Source of the DNA: Streptomyces sp. NBC_01232
GTDB lineage: Bacteria > Actinomycetota > Actinomycetes > Streptomycetales > Streptomycetaceae
Length of the DNA stretch: 64,000 bases
Direction: 5' to 3'
Assembly (NCBI RefSeq): GCF_035989885.1
Contig: NZ_CP108518.1
Span: 7,555,001 to 7,619,000, forward strand
Made by a program: the position numbers and the translations under genes. The notes under the pieces were generated by a model. That model was not told the DNA's origin. It searched no databases and saw only the letters and a list, made by a program, of their open reading frames with translations. The first letter of the stretch is position 1, and each line of letters opens with the position of its first letter. Shown piece by piece: positions 8,229 through 16,678 of this stretch.

Positions 8229-9380
8229 TCAGGTCCTGGCGCGGATCTGCTGGCCCGACCGGAGATCGGCCAGGAGGCGGCCGGCATCCGTGAGGAGCGT
8301 GCCCTGCAAGGCGTGTGCGGCCGGGGAGGCTTCCGGGGTGGTCCGTTCCTGCTGTTGCACACGGTCGAGTTCTGCGGCCGCTTCGTCGATCCTCGCGTCG
8401 AGGAGCTCCGGATCGGTGGGAGACGCCTGGCCCATCTCCTCCATCACCGTGCCCACGGCGCGCAGGACAGCGCTGAAGCCGGGCCGGAAAGCGGCGGGGA
8501 GATTCCCGAGTTCGCCGCTGCCGAGGGCGTAGTCCAAGGCCCGGGACATGGAACGGAGGTGGTCCATGCTGCGTTCGGCGACGGTGATTGCCTCCCGAGC
8601 GCGGGGGAGGACCTCACCGGATCCGCTGATGGCCGGGCGCGGGTTCATACGGCCGTTTTCGATTTCGGCTTCGATGGTGTGGCGGATGCGCTCACACTCG
8701 GCGGACAGGCTGCGCCAGTCGCGGCGCCACTGGCGCAGGTGATCCCGGTCGGGATCGTCCGCTTCGAGGGTGTCGGCGAGGTCGTCGAGGCGCCGGGACA
8801 TGGTGCTGTAGAGGCCGGTGACGGCTTGCTGACGGTGGTGGGTGTGCCGGGCGGGAGCGAGGACGAGATGGGCGGCGAGGCCGCAGAGCGCCCCGATGCC
8901 CACGGACGCGACCAGGTGGCCGATGTAGTCGATCTGTCCCTGGCCGGAGGAGAACGCGAAGAAGCCGACGATGGCTACTTGGAGGCCCTGCTGGCCGAAG
9001 CGCCGGATCCTGCCGATGCAGAGCGCGATCAGGGTGAGAAAGGCGAATGTCCAGCCGTGGATACCGGCCACGGCCGCCAGGGTGGCGGCGAGCGTGACTC
9101 CCGCTGCCATGGCCACCACGTACTGGAGGCAGTCCCGGACCGACCGGTACACGGTCGCCTGAAGCGCCACCAGCGCGGTGAACGGCGCGAACGTCGAAAC
9201 TGCAGGCGGTAGCAGGTACCGCGCGAGGATCCACGCCGCCATCGCCGCGACCACGGTCTTGGCGACCAGCAGCACCTGGTCCCGCTCGCTCCCGGCTCCC
9301 CGCACCGCGCGCCGCAGATAGTCGGCTTGCTCTGTGGCCGCCGACCAGATCCTTCGCGCCGCTTCCACCCCTCCGGGCAA
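8229..9380 (-). CDS. FUSC-family membrane protein
   Basis: A 383-residue protein with an N-terminal block of about six transmembrane helices (residues about 35-180, including AAWILARYLLPPAVSTFAPF and GVTLAATLAAVAGIHG) and a long cytoplasmic helical domain. This is the fusaric-acid-resistance/aromatic-acid-exporter (FUSC) architecture, where such proteins are proposed to export aromatic acids. The substrate here is unknown. TTG 9380 was chosen as start because GGAGGTGG lies eight bases upstream; the open frame extends to 9425 but has no comparable site. A DUF1622 membrane gene lies upstream in the same direction (73-base gap) and may be co-transcribed. Confidence 0.8.
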   Translation of the reverse strand: MPGGVEAARRIWSAATEQADYLRRAVRGAGSERDQVLLVAKTVVAAMAAWILARYLLPPAVSTFAPFTALVALQATVYRSVRDCLQYVVAMAAGVTLAATLAAVAGIHGWTFAFLTLIALCIGRIRRFGQQGLQVAIVGFFAFSSGQGQIDYIGHLVASVGIGALCGLAAHLVLAPARHTHHRQQAVTGLYSTMSRRLDDLADTLEADDPDRDHLRQWRRDWRSLSAECERIRHTIEAEIENGRMNPRPAISGSGEVLPRAREAITVAERSMDHLRSMSRALDYALGSGELGNLPAAFRPGFSAVLRAVGTVMEEMGQASPTDPELLDARIDEAAAELDRVQQQERTTPEASPAAHALQGTLLTDAGRLLADLRSGQQIRART

Positions 9381-9452
9381 GATCGACCACCTCCGATGCG
9401 CGCCTGCCCCGCAAGCTGCGATCAACGCTCAGATCCGCGTCACAAAGGGCCT

Positions 9453-9857
9453 TCAGGGAGCTGCGAGGCGAGGCTCGGACCCTTTGCGGTCCTGTTCGAT
9501 CTCGGCCCGCTCCTCCGCGATTTCCCGGGTCAGGAAGAAGTTCAGGAGGGTCCGGATCACGGCGATGGCAGCCAACTGCCCGATCTCCGTAAAGCCGGGG
9601 GCGACGGCGGTGCGCAGCACATCACCCGCGAGCTGGAATTCCAGTCCCAGAACGAGGAAGCGCCCCAGGCTCAACCGGATCTTGTTGAACTCACCGATGA
9701 GCGATCGCCTGCGGAGCCCGGTCGAGGCGAAGCGGGCGAACGCCCACAGCGCACCGGTGAAGATGATCAGTGCGCCGGCGGCCTCGATCACACGGACGAG
9801 CCATCCGATCAGCTCCTGAACCTCGGACTCGGACAGTAGGTCTACGGGCAGTGTCAT
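9453..9857 (-). CDS. DUF1622 membrane protein
   Basis: A 134-residue protein with two or three transmembrane helices: LIGWLVRVIEAAGALIIFTG, RFLVLGLEFQLAGDVLRTAV and IGQLAAIAVIRTLLNFFLTR, and an acidic tail. The middle pattern LGRFLVLGLEFQLAGDVLRT is characteristic of DUF1622, a small conserved bacterial membrane family with no known function. ATG 9857 starts a full-length family member. It precedes the FUSC gene on the same strand, so the pair may form a membrane operon. Confidence 0.85.
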   Translation of the reverse strand: MTLPVDLLSESEVQELIGWLVRVIEAAGALIIFTGALWAFARFASTGLRRRSLIGEFNKIRLSLGRFLVLGLEFQLAGDVLRTAVAPGFTEIGQLAAIAVIRTLLNFFLTREIAEERAEIEQDRKGSEPRLAAP

Positions 9858-9977
9858 TGCGCCCGTCTACCCGGCCGCAGCCGTTGCACGGGCGATCCGC
9901 GGCACGAGACTCAGCTCACGCCGGAACCTTCTGCGCTTAGCCTCCCCACGCGGCATCCCGGCGTGCAAAGGGCGGTG

Positions 9978-10781
9978 TCATCCTTGTGGTGCCAGCACTG
10001 TGAACAGGGCGCCCTCCGGGTCGCGGAGGGCGGCCCACCGGCTGGCGCTTGAGGTCTCCACTGGAGAGGCGATGCTTCCTCCTGCCGTGGTGGCCGCCTC
10101 GACCGCGGCCTCCAGGTCGGGTACCCGGAAGTGGACGTGCCACCGAGGTCGCACGTGTGGGTCGGGGTCTGTGTCCACCGCTCCGCCACTGATCCGTGCC
10201 ACCGTGTTGTCTCCGTGGCGCACGACGACGTGATCGTGTTCGTAGGCCGGTACGCAGGATGTGGGCGATTCGCCGGCCCAGTCCAGGACCTCCCCGTAGA
10301 AGATGGCGGCGGCGAAGGCGTCGCGGGTGCGGAGTTCCAGCCAGGCGGGAGCGGCGCCGCGGCCCACCCCCCAATCCCTGAAGATTCCGCCCTGCCAGAG
10401 CCCGAAGACAGCCCCGTCGGGGTCCGCGGCCAGCACGGCCCGGCCCCGACGGAAGGACAGCGGGCCAACCGCGACGGTTGCGCCGCGCTCGCGGATACGT
10501 GCGGCGGTGACGTCGGCGTCGTCGACGGCGAAGTACGGCGTCCAGGCAGCGGGCAGCGATGGATTCTCCACGAAACCGGCCACGGGAGCACCGTCGCGAA
10601 AGGCGAAAGAGAACCACTCGCCACGTCGGGTCCGTCGGAACGTCCAGCCCATCACGGCACCGTAGAACCGCTGAGCAGAAGTGAGGTCCGCGGTCGTCAG
10701 ACTCACCCAGCAGGGTGCGCCGGCGGCTTCATGACTTGACGTGGACACAGTTACGGGCCGCCCGCCTATCCTGCTGCTCAC
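9978..10781 (-). CDS. two-domain VOC (glyoxalase/bleomycin-resistance fold) protein
   Basis: A 267-residue protein with two vicinal-oxygen-chelate domains. Domain one (about 20-130) begins GAPCWVSLTTADLTSAQRFY and ends RGRAVLAADPDGAVFGLW; domain two (about 145-265) begins PAWLELRTRDAFAAAIFYGE and ends WAALRDPEGALFTVLAP. The pattern matches the actinobacterial CFP30B/27-kDa antigen-like family. VOC folds usually bind a divalent metal with H/E residues; the typical H and E positions are poorly kept in domain one, so catalysis is uncertain. The start is GTG 10781; GTG at 10748, just before STSSHEAAG, is an alternative. A monocistronic unit with a 350-base gap upstream. Confidence 0.8.
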   Translation of the reverse strand: MSSRIGGRPVTVSTSSHEAAGAPCWVSLTTADLTSAQRFYGAVMGWTFRRTRRGEWFSFAFRDGAPVAGFVENPSLPAAWTPYFAVDDADVTAARIRERGATVAVGPLSFRRGRAVLAADPDGAVFGLWQGGIFRDWGVGRGAAPAWLELRTRDAFAAAIFYGEVLDWAGESPTSCVPAYEHDHVVVRHGDNTVARISGGAVDTDPDPHVRPRWHVHFRVPDLEAAVEAATTAGGSIASPVETSSASRWAALRDPEGALFTVLAPQG

Positions 10782-11134
10782 CTCGTACGAGACCTTCCCA
10801 CCGTAGCTCGGTCGGAGGGTTCAGGCGGTGCGGTGGGGCGCCCCTCCGGCAAGCACCCTCCTCATCCACAGGCCTGCCAAGCTATCCCGCACCTATCCCG
10901 CACCTATTTCGAGATCGATTCGCATTCGATGCGCCATCTTGATGAGCGTCTTGGATCGAGAGGCGAATCTGCGCTTCTCAGGTCGACGTGCGGTCTGAGA
11001 AATGTTGGCGCCAATTTGGTCTGATCCTCCGAAGATCGACGCTCAATTGGATGGGGCGCACGGGTCAGGGCAGGTGCCGTACCTCAAGCAATCGCTGCGG
11101 CTCGCCGGCGGGCCGCGGTGAGACCGGAGGTACG
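10782..11134. other. intergenic region with a short tandem repeat
   Basis: About 350 bases between divergent genes with no convincing coding frame. It holds a tandem duplication of TATCCCGCACC near 10881-10905 and is somewhat more AT-rich than its surroundings from 10905 to 11050. It presumably contains the promoters of the VOC gene and the methyltransferase operon, but no clear -35/-10 pair was identified. Confidence 0.4.
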
Positions 11135-11821
11135 GTGCCCAGTACTGCTCTTTCCGTGACCACGCTGCCCGGCGGCCTGGTGGCCCTGCCGGGCGTTTAC
11201 CAGCCGCAGGCGGACACCAGGCTGCTGGCCGCGGCCCTCGCCGATGAGGACCTCGGGTCCCATACAGAGATCTTGGAGATCGGTACGGGCACCGGCGCCC
11301 TGGCGCTGCACGCCGCGACCAGGGGTGCCCGGGTCACGGCAGTCGACGTGTCCTGGTCCGCGGTGGCCACGGCCCGGCTGAACGCCTGGCTCCACCGTCT
11401 TCCGCTGCGTGTCCTGCACGGGGATTTCGAGGCTCGCGCCGCCGGACGGCACTTCGACGTCGTCTTCTCGAACCCTCCGTACGTCCCTGCTCCGGACAAC
11501 CGACTGCCCTCGCGCGGGCCGGAGCAGGCCTGGGACGCCGGACTCGACGGGCGCGCGGTCATCGACCGGATCTGCGGGCGCGCCCCCGACCTGCTGCGGC
11601 CCCGCGGAGTCCTGTTGATGGTGCACTCGGGGATGTGCGGTGCCGAGGAGACCCTCGACCGGCTGGCGGGGGCAGGGCTGGCCGCTGAAGTGACGGCGAC
11701 GGCATCCGTGCCGTGGGGTCCGGTCCTGCGGTCGCGGCGGTCCTGGCTGGAACAGCGGGGCCTGGCGGCCGAAGCCGAGGAGCGGGAAGAGTTGGTGGTC
11801 ATCCGTGCCCGGCGCCCCTGA
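11135..11821 (+). CDS. HemK2/PrmC-like protein methyltransferase
   Basis: A 228-residue SAM-dependent methyltransferase. Motif I is EILEIGTGTGALALHAA, the acidic residue ending strand two is in VTAVDVS, and the NPPY catalytic motif is in DVVFSNPPYVPAPDN, which marks enzymes that methylate a planar amide nitrogen such as the glutamine of release factors (HemK/PrmC/MTQ2 group). It lacks the PrmC N-terminal helical domain, like MTQ2. The true substrate is unknown. GTG 11135 was chosen because GGAGG lies four bases upstream; GTG 11156 is possible. Its stop overlaps the next gene, and it heads a three-gene operon with a CDGSH protein and a di-iron-type redox enzyme. Confidence 0.8.
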   Translation: MPSTALSVTTLPGGLVALPGVYQPQADTRLLAAALADEDLGSHTEILEIGTGTGALALHAATRGARVTAVDVSWSAVATARLNAWLHRLPLRVLHGDFEARAAGRHFDVVFSNPPYVPAPDNRLPSRGPEQAWDAGLDGRAVIDRICGRAPDLLRPRGVLLMVHSGMCGAEETLDRLAGAGLAAEVTATASVPWGPVLRSRRSWLEQRGLAAEAEEREELVVIRARRP

Positions 11822-12062
11822 CCGCGCCCGGTGCCCAGTCCCCGTCACCGCGGAGGTCCGCCGGGTGTCCGTCGAACCGCAGGGCCCGGTGCTGGTCGAG
11901 GGCCCCGTCGAGGTTGTCCTGGACGACGGGACGGTGGCCCGGTCCGACCGCTTCATGGTCGCGCTGTGCACCTGCCGCCGCAGTCGCACCTACCCGTGGT
12001 GCGACACCAGCCACCGCCGCCGCGAGAGGACCGCGACGCCGCCCGAGGACAGGAACCCGTGA
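11805..12062 (+). CDS. CDGSH-type iron-sulfur protein
   Basis: An 85-residue protein whose C-terminal half carries CTCRRSRTYPWCDTSH, which fits the CDGSH pattern C-x-C-x2-S-x3-P-x-C-D-x-S-H with threonine replacing the glycine. The three cysteines and one histidine would hold a redox-active 2Fe-2S cluster. The N-terminal half is a beta-rich stretch (GPVLVEGPVEVVLDDG), as in small bacterial CDGSH proteins. GTG 11805 lies inside the 3' end of the methyltransferase gene (17-base overlap), and the stop TGA at 12060-12062 overlaps the ATG of the next gene, so all three are translationally coupled. Likely role: electron transfer or cluster transfer to the downstream iron enzyme (inference). Confidence 0.85.
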   Translation: MPGAPDRARCPVPVTAEVRRVSVEPQGPVLVEGPVEVVLDDGTVARSDRFMVALCTCRRSRTYPWCDTSHRRRERTATPPEDRNP

Positions 12063-12799
12063 TGACCCCACCCAGCCCGACCGTCACCGACGCCACCACC
12101 ACGGCAGGCGCCGCCGGCCCGCGCCTCGTCGCGGGCCCGGGCGAGCTGTCGGGCGCCGTGACGCGCGCCCTGCGATCGGGCACGGCGCCGGTGTACGCGC
12201 CCGGGGCCGTCCTGAAGGCGGACCCGTGGGGCGAGGACCTGCAACTGTCGCTCCACCTGCTGTACGAACTGCACTACCGCGGCTTCGACGGCGTGGACGG
12301 CGAACGCGAATGGGATCCGGACCTGCTGCGGCTGCGCCAGGCCCTGGAAGCCCGCTTCCTGCACGCCCTGCGCACCGAACTGTCCGACGCACCCCGGTCC
12401 GTCGAAGAGGCCTTCGCCCCGCTGCTCGTGACCGTCAACCTGATGTCCCTCTTCGGACTGCACCGGGCCCTGCGCGGAGCGCTCGTCGGTCACTTCGCGT
12501 GCGTCGAGGTCACCTCGTCGCCGGGGTCCCGCCGCCTGGCCAGGGCCATGCGGCGCTGCGGGGCGGGCCCCGCGGCCGAGCACTTCTACGCCGAGCACGT
12601 CGAGGCCGACGCCGTCCACGAGCAGGTGGTCCGCCACGAGGTCATCGGTGGCCTCCTCGCGGACGAACCGGATCTGGAGGGGGACGTCGCGTTCGGCTGC
12701 GCGGCGACCGTCCTGGTCGAGGACCGGCTCGCCGCCCACATCCGCGGGGCCTGGGATTCGGGCCGCAGCGCCCTGCGCACGGCCCTGCCGGAGCCCTGA
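12062..12799 (+). CDS. iron-containing redox enzyme (haem-oxygenase-like fold)
   Basis: A 245-residue all-helical protein. Family features are a mid-protein LLYELHYRGFDGVD block, then EHFYAEHVEADAVHEQVVRH, a cluster of E and H residues placed as di-iron ligands in haem-oxygenase-like di-iron oxidases, and DVAFGCAATVLVEDRLAAHI near the C-terminus. Proteins of this group carry a non-haem iron or di-iron site and oxidise small molecules; the substrate is unknown here. ATG 12062 overlaps the stop of the CDGSH gene (TGATG). It is the last gene of the operon and is followed by a strong hairpin at 12812-12843. Confidence 0.8.
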   Translation: MTPPSPTVTDATTTAGAAGPRLVAGPGELSGAVTRALRSGTAPVYAPGAVLKADPWGEDLQLSLHLLYELHYRGFDGVDGEREWDPDLLRLRQALEARFLHALRTELSDAPRSVEEAFAPLLVTVNLMSLFGLHRALRGALVGHFACVEVTSSPGSRRLARAMRRCGAGPAAEHFYAEHVEADAVHEQVVRHEVIGGLLADEPDLEGDVAFGCAATVLVEDRLAAHIRGAWDSGRSALRTALPEP

Positions 12800-12811
12800 G
12801 ACCCCGCCAGG

Positions 12812-12843
12812 GCGGCGCGCCGGACTCAGACCCGGCGCGCCGC
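12812..12843. terminator. bidirectional hairpin terminator
   Basis: Perfect 12-base arms GCGGCGCGCCGG (12812-12823) and CCGGCGCGCCGC (12832-12843) with an 8-base loop, between the redox-enzyme stop and the convergent STAS gene. The right arm covers the last codons of the STAS gene. Confidence 0.75.
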
Positions 12844-13251
12844 TTCGACGTCGGGGGTGATGCGCAGGACCGCCGCAGCGCCGCTGATCTCCAGCAGCCG
12901 GCGCAGCTGGGGCGGGAGGGGGCCCGCCACCGCGAACCGGGGGATGCGGTGGTGGGCCTGGACGAGGAGCCGGAGCAGTCCGGTGTCGGCGTAGCTGACT
13001 GCGGACACGTCGATGATGGTCCGTGCGGCCCGGGAGGTCCGGGCCTCGGCCAGGGCACGGCGGAACGGAGCGACGGTCCCGCCGTCGAACTCCCCGGCGA
13101 GGACGAGGACCAGGGAGCCGTCCCCACGGTCGGGCAGCCGAGTCACGCCGGTCCCGCTCAGCGTGCCCGCCAGCCAGGAACCGTACGTAGGTCGCGGTCT
13201 GCGCCGAGAGCGCCCGACTCGGGCGGATCGGAAGCCGAACAGAAACCGCAT
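12826..13251 (-). CDS. STAS-domain anti-anti-sigma factor
   Basis: A 141-residue protein with an approximately 100-residue STAS domain after a basic N-terminal extension. The core has SLVLVLAGEFDGGTVAPFRR and the switch loop TIIDVSAVSYADTGLLRLL, where the DTG threonine replaces the usual phosphorylated serine of D-S-S/T-G. Such proteins bind anti-sigma kinases when dephosphorylated and free stress sigma factors. ATG 13251 was chosen; GTGs at 13257 and 13260 are alternatives, none with a good ribosome site, so the start is uncertain. It is followed on the same strand, 144 bases upstream, by a SpoIIE phosphatase, a natural partner. Confidence 0.75.
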   Translation of the reverse strand: MRFLFGFRSARVGRSRRRPRPTYGSWLAGTLSGTGVTRLPDRGDGSLVLVLAGEFDGGTVAPFRRALAEARTSRAARTIIDVSAVSYADTGLLRLLVQAHHRIPRFAVAGPLPPQLRRLLEISGAAAVLRITPDVEAARRV

Positions 13252-13395
13252 GCGCACCACTATCGTCGAGGCTGAGGAAATCTGAGGGGCGCCTTGGGAA
13301 ACCTGCCGCGGGGCCCGCGCCCAGGTCGGCGGCGGGTATGGGTGGCGACCGTCGTGTGAACCGACAGCGAAACGGAAATCGCCGCTCCTGCCGTC

Positions 13396-15285
13396 TCAGC
13401 ACCGCTGTGGCTGCGGGATTGAGGGAGTTCGCACAGCGAGCAGGACGACGTCGTCCTCGGGCGTCGGGTGCGCCAGCCGGTTGCTGATCCGGCGAAGCAC
13501 CTCGTCCAGGGGGCGGTTCCCGTGGCGGGCGAGCAGGGCGACGAGCTGCGAGACGGCGGCGTCCATGTCCCGGCCGCGGCGTTCGACGAGCCCGTCGGTG
13601 TACAGCAGGAGCGTCGAGCCCGGAAGCAGGGCGCGCCGGTGCTCCGTGCGATCGAACGGCCCGAGCGACCCGTGCAGCAGTACGTCGTGTTCGAGCAACT
13701 GGGCCACATTCCCGTCCGGAGTGCGGAGCAGGGGCGGCGGGTGACCCGCGTTGGACCAGGTCAGCGTCCAGTCGTGGTTGCCGTCGACGGGGTCGAGGCG
13801 GGCGTGCACCAGGGTGCCGCTGGTCTCCATGGGCAGGACCGAGCAGGCAGCGTCGAGCGCGGTCAGCGCGGTGGCGGGACTGTAGGGGGCATGGTCGAGG
13901 GTTGCCTGGCGCAGCATGCTGCGGACCTGCCCCATGATCGTGGCGGCGTGCATGTCGTGTCCGGTGATGTCGCCCACCGTGATCATGAGCGAAGCGGTCT
14001 CGCCGTCGGAGGCCGCGGCGGCACGGGGCAGGTGATAGGCGTCGTACCAGTCGCCGCCGATCATGTGGTCGTCCGCGGCCGCCTGGTACAGGGCGCTGAT
14101 CTCGACGTGGTCGGTGAGGGGCAGGTCGGTGAGCATGGCGGCCTGGAGCTCGCGGGCGACGGAGATCCGCTCGTCCAGGTACAGGGCGCGTTCCACCGCC
14201 TGTGCGACGTAGCCGGACGCGGCGGTGAGGGTGGCCCGCTCGGTGACGCCCACCTCGTGCCGTTTGGCCCAGCAGATCGCGAGCACGCCCAGCAGAGCGC
14301 GACTGCCCCAGAGCGGCAGGCACAGCACCGTGGTGAGGCCCATGCGGTCGAAGAAGCGAACCGCCTCGGTGCCGTAGTCGGCGACCATCGCCTCGCGGTC
14401 GGGAACGAAAACCGCCCTGCGTTCCCGCATGGCCCGGGTGCTCGGGAACGCCGCGTCCACGGACAACGTGAGAACGCCCCGTTCCACCGCGTTCTCGATA
14501 TCCGGGTCGGCAACCCGGTGCAGTTCGTCTTTGTCAGCGACCAGCAGACCGACGTACGAGGGCTTCCCGACGCCGACGAACAGGTCCCGCACTCGTCGTC
14601 GTACGTCCTCCAGCCCGGACGTCTGGGCCAGCTCCTCCGAGGCCCTCAGCAGGAGCTCGGCATGATCCATCCCGGCCTGGGCTTGTTGCTCCAGACGCTG
14701 CGCATCGCTTCTGGCCTGCTCGGCGGCGGCCCGCGCGGTCTCCAGCACCTGCTGCGCGGACCGGCTCTTCGCAGACAGGACGCGCAGACGCAGCTCGGCA
14801 GAGCATGCCGCGGCCAGATCCTCCAGGTCGGACAGCTCGCCCGGCTCCCAGGCCCGCGGTTCGTGGTCGATGGCACACAGAGAGCCCACGACGAGTCCCT
14901 CGGCGTCGGTCAGCGGCATTCCCGCGTACGCGATGACCCCGAGGTCCGTGATGGCCGGATGGGTGCGGAGCCGTTCGTCGGCGCGGGCGTCCGGCACCAC
15001 CAAGGGCCGCCCGGAGGCCACCACGTACCGGCAGAGCGAATGAGACAACGGCAGTGCGCGGCTTTCCGCCCAGGGCTCTCCTAGGCCGACCAGTCCGGGC
15101 AGGATCTGACGGTCCTCCTCGACCAGCGAAACGAAGGCCACCGGCGCGTGGAGCAATCGGGAAACCAGCCGGGCGAAGCGGTCCATTCCGGTATCGGAGG
15201 CAGCTGTCAGTCCGGCCCACCGCAATGCCCGCTGCTGGGCGGCGCTGTCTGCGTCAGCCTCCGTTGCTCGGCCCTGCTCAGGCAT
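13396..15285 (-). CDS. two-GAF SpoIIE-family protein phosphatase
   Basis: A 629-residue cytoplasmic phosphatase. A first GAF domain (about 30-170) has FVSLVEEDRQILPGLVGLGE and SLCRYVVASGRPLVVPDARA; a helical linker (about 175-235) precedes a second GAF domain (about 235-385) with AVFVPDREAMVADYG and VLCLPLWGSRALLGVLAICW; the PP2C-type domain (about 395-610) has GGDWYDAYHLP, VGDITGHDMHAATIMGQVRS and LLYTDGLVERRG with the metal-binding aspartates. SpoIIE enzymes dephosphorylate STAS anti-sigma antagonists, here probably the neighbouring STAS protein. The start ATG 15285 has GGAGGG upstream; the longer open frame to 16149 is antisense to the YbdK gene. Ligand sensing by the GAF domains is inferred. 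Confidence 0.9.
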   Translation of the reverse strand: MPEQGRATEADADSAAQQRALRWAGLTAASDTGMDRFARLVSRLLHAPVAFVSLVEEDRQILPGLVGLGEPWAESRALPLSHSLCRYVVASGRPLVVPDARADERLRTHPAITDLGVIAYAGMPLTDAEGLVVGSLCAIDHEPRAWEPGELSDLEDLAAACSAELRLRVLSAKSRSAQQVLETARAAAEQARSDAQRLEQQAQAGMDHAELLLRASEELAQTSGLEDVRRRVRDLFVGVGKPSYVGLLVADKDELHRVADPDIENAVERGVLTLSVDAAFPSTRAMRERRAVFVPDREAMVADYGTEAVRFFDRMGLTTVLCLPLWGSRALLGVLAICWAKRHEVGVTERATLTAASGYVAQAVERALYLDERISVARELQAAMLTDLPLTDHVEISALYQAAADDHMIGGDWYDAYHLPRAAAASDGETASLMITVGDITGHDMHAATIMGQVRSMLRQATLDHAPYSPATALTALDAACSVLPMETSGTLVHARLDPVDGNHDWTLTWSNAGHPPPLLRTPDGNVAQLLEHDVLLHGSLGPFDRTEHRRALLPGSTLLLYTDGLVERRGRDMDAAVSQLVALLARHGNRPLDEVLRRISNRLAHPTPEDDVVLLAVRTPSIPQPQRC

Positions 15286-15552
15286 GTGCCCTCCGGTCCT
15301 GCTCGTCCCGAGGCCCTCAACGGCATCGTAGGACAGCCGCGGGCTGCCGGTCGCGCCTTGCCGGCGCCGGCAAGCACGGGAGGTGCCTGTGGGCCGAGGC
15401 TGCTCGGAGGGGTAGACGCGAGGCAGTGGGGTGAGCCTGAAGCGGCCCGCTCCAGCCTTTCGGCGAGGGGCTTCCGTATGTGTGCCTTGGTGACGGTGCC
15501 GATACGCGGCGTCGACCCGGTACAGGCTGGCCTGCCACGGGGGACCAGCCGG

Positions 15553-16560
15553 ATGACGACGGGCGTCGAGGAGGAGTTCCTGCTCGTGGACCGGCGCACG
15601 GGTATGCCCATGGCCCGGGGGCCCCGCGTCGTCGAAGCCGCGATTCCGATCCCGGGCGGGCAGGCGCAGACGGAGTTCTTCGGACCACAGGTCGAGGTGT
15701 GTACCCGTCCCTCGGCGACACCGGCCGTGCTGAGGTCCGAACTGGCCTTGCTGCGGAGGGTGATGGCCGAGGCCGCGGCCGGCGAGGGGTGCCTGCTCGT
15801 CGCCACCGGCACTCCCGCCGTCCCGCCGGGGCGCCCGCTGACCGTGACCCCCGGCGAGCGCTACGAGCGGATGGCCGCCCGGTGGTCGTCCCTGGCGGGT
15901 GGGTACGACGGGATGGTGTGTGGTTGCCACATCCACGTCGGAGTGACGGGACACGCCCAGGCGCTCGCGCTGGCCAACCACATGCGCCCTTGGCTGCCGA
16001 CGCTCCAGGCGATCGCCGCCAATTCCCCGTTCTCCCTGGGCCGGGACACCGGCTGGGCCAGCCGCCGTTCGGTCGAGTGGGCACGGTGGCCGGGCGTCGG
16101 CCCCGCGCCCCTGCTCGACGAAGCCGGCTACGAGCGGCTCGCAGGCCACTTGGTCCGCACGGCACCCTGCTGGACCGCCGGATGATCTACTGGCACGCCC
16201 GCCCCTCCGAGCACGTACCGACGCTGGAGATCCGCGTCTGCGACGTCAACGCCGACCTCGACGTGGTCGTGCTGCTCACCGCCCTCGTGCGAGGCCCGGC
16301 CACCTCACTGCTGCCCGACATCGGCAACGGACGGCCCCCCGGCCTCCCCATCCGCTGCCCTCCAAGCCGCTCACCAGAGGTTGCTGAACCTCGCGGCGCC
16401 CGGACCGGCTGCCAGCGGGGACCTGGACCTCACGGCGGAGTTGTCCGACCGGTTGCAGCGCTCTGGGGCGGAGCCGCGAGCCAGCGCACCGCCCATCTCC
16501 GCAGAGGGCGCCTGACCGACGTGGTGGGCGAGCTGGCGCGCACCACAGCCCCGGCCTGAC
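15553..16560 (+). pseudogene. YbdK/GCS2-type carboxylate-amine ligase, multiply frameshifted
   Basis: The frame from ATG 15553 (MTTGVEEEFLLVDRRTG) reads as a glutamate-cysteine ligase 2 family enzyme: TEFFGPQVEVCTRPS, CGCHIHVGV with catalytic-site histidines, and LPTLQAIAANSPFSLGRDTG. It stops at TGA 16183-16185. Next to it the next frame continues LLDRRMIYWHARPSEHVPTL, EIRVCDVNADLDVVVLL as expected. Deleting one G from a GGG near 16159 (ACGGCACCC instead of ACGGGCACCC) explains the break. A second disruption near 16345-16370 shifts the reading again; a third frame gives RLLNLAAPGPAASGDLDL. Family members attach cysteine or other amines to glutamate with ATP. As read, the product lacks its C-terminal third. 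Confidence 0.8.
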
Positions 16561-16678
16561 GGGCGCCCCGACCGGAGTCGACACGACCACTTGGGTGGAC
16601 GGTGGGACGATGAGAAGAGCAACGGCAGCGCGCCGACACCGATGCGCGCATTTCCCGAATAAGACAGCAGGCCAGGCC

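Noticed and set aside
6961..8532. 523-residue plus-strand open frame
   Set aside because: Covers the antisense of the zinc dehydrogenase and part of the FUSC gene; alternating D/G/V/A composition marks it as a shadow.
8313..9212. 299-residue plus-strand open frame
   Set aside because: Antisense to the FUSC gene, whose helices and start are well supported.
11990..14323. 777-residue minus-strand open frame
   Set aside because: Spans antisense of the redox enzyme and the wrong frame of the STAS and SpoIIE genes; arginine/proline-rich with no domain.
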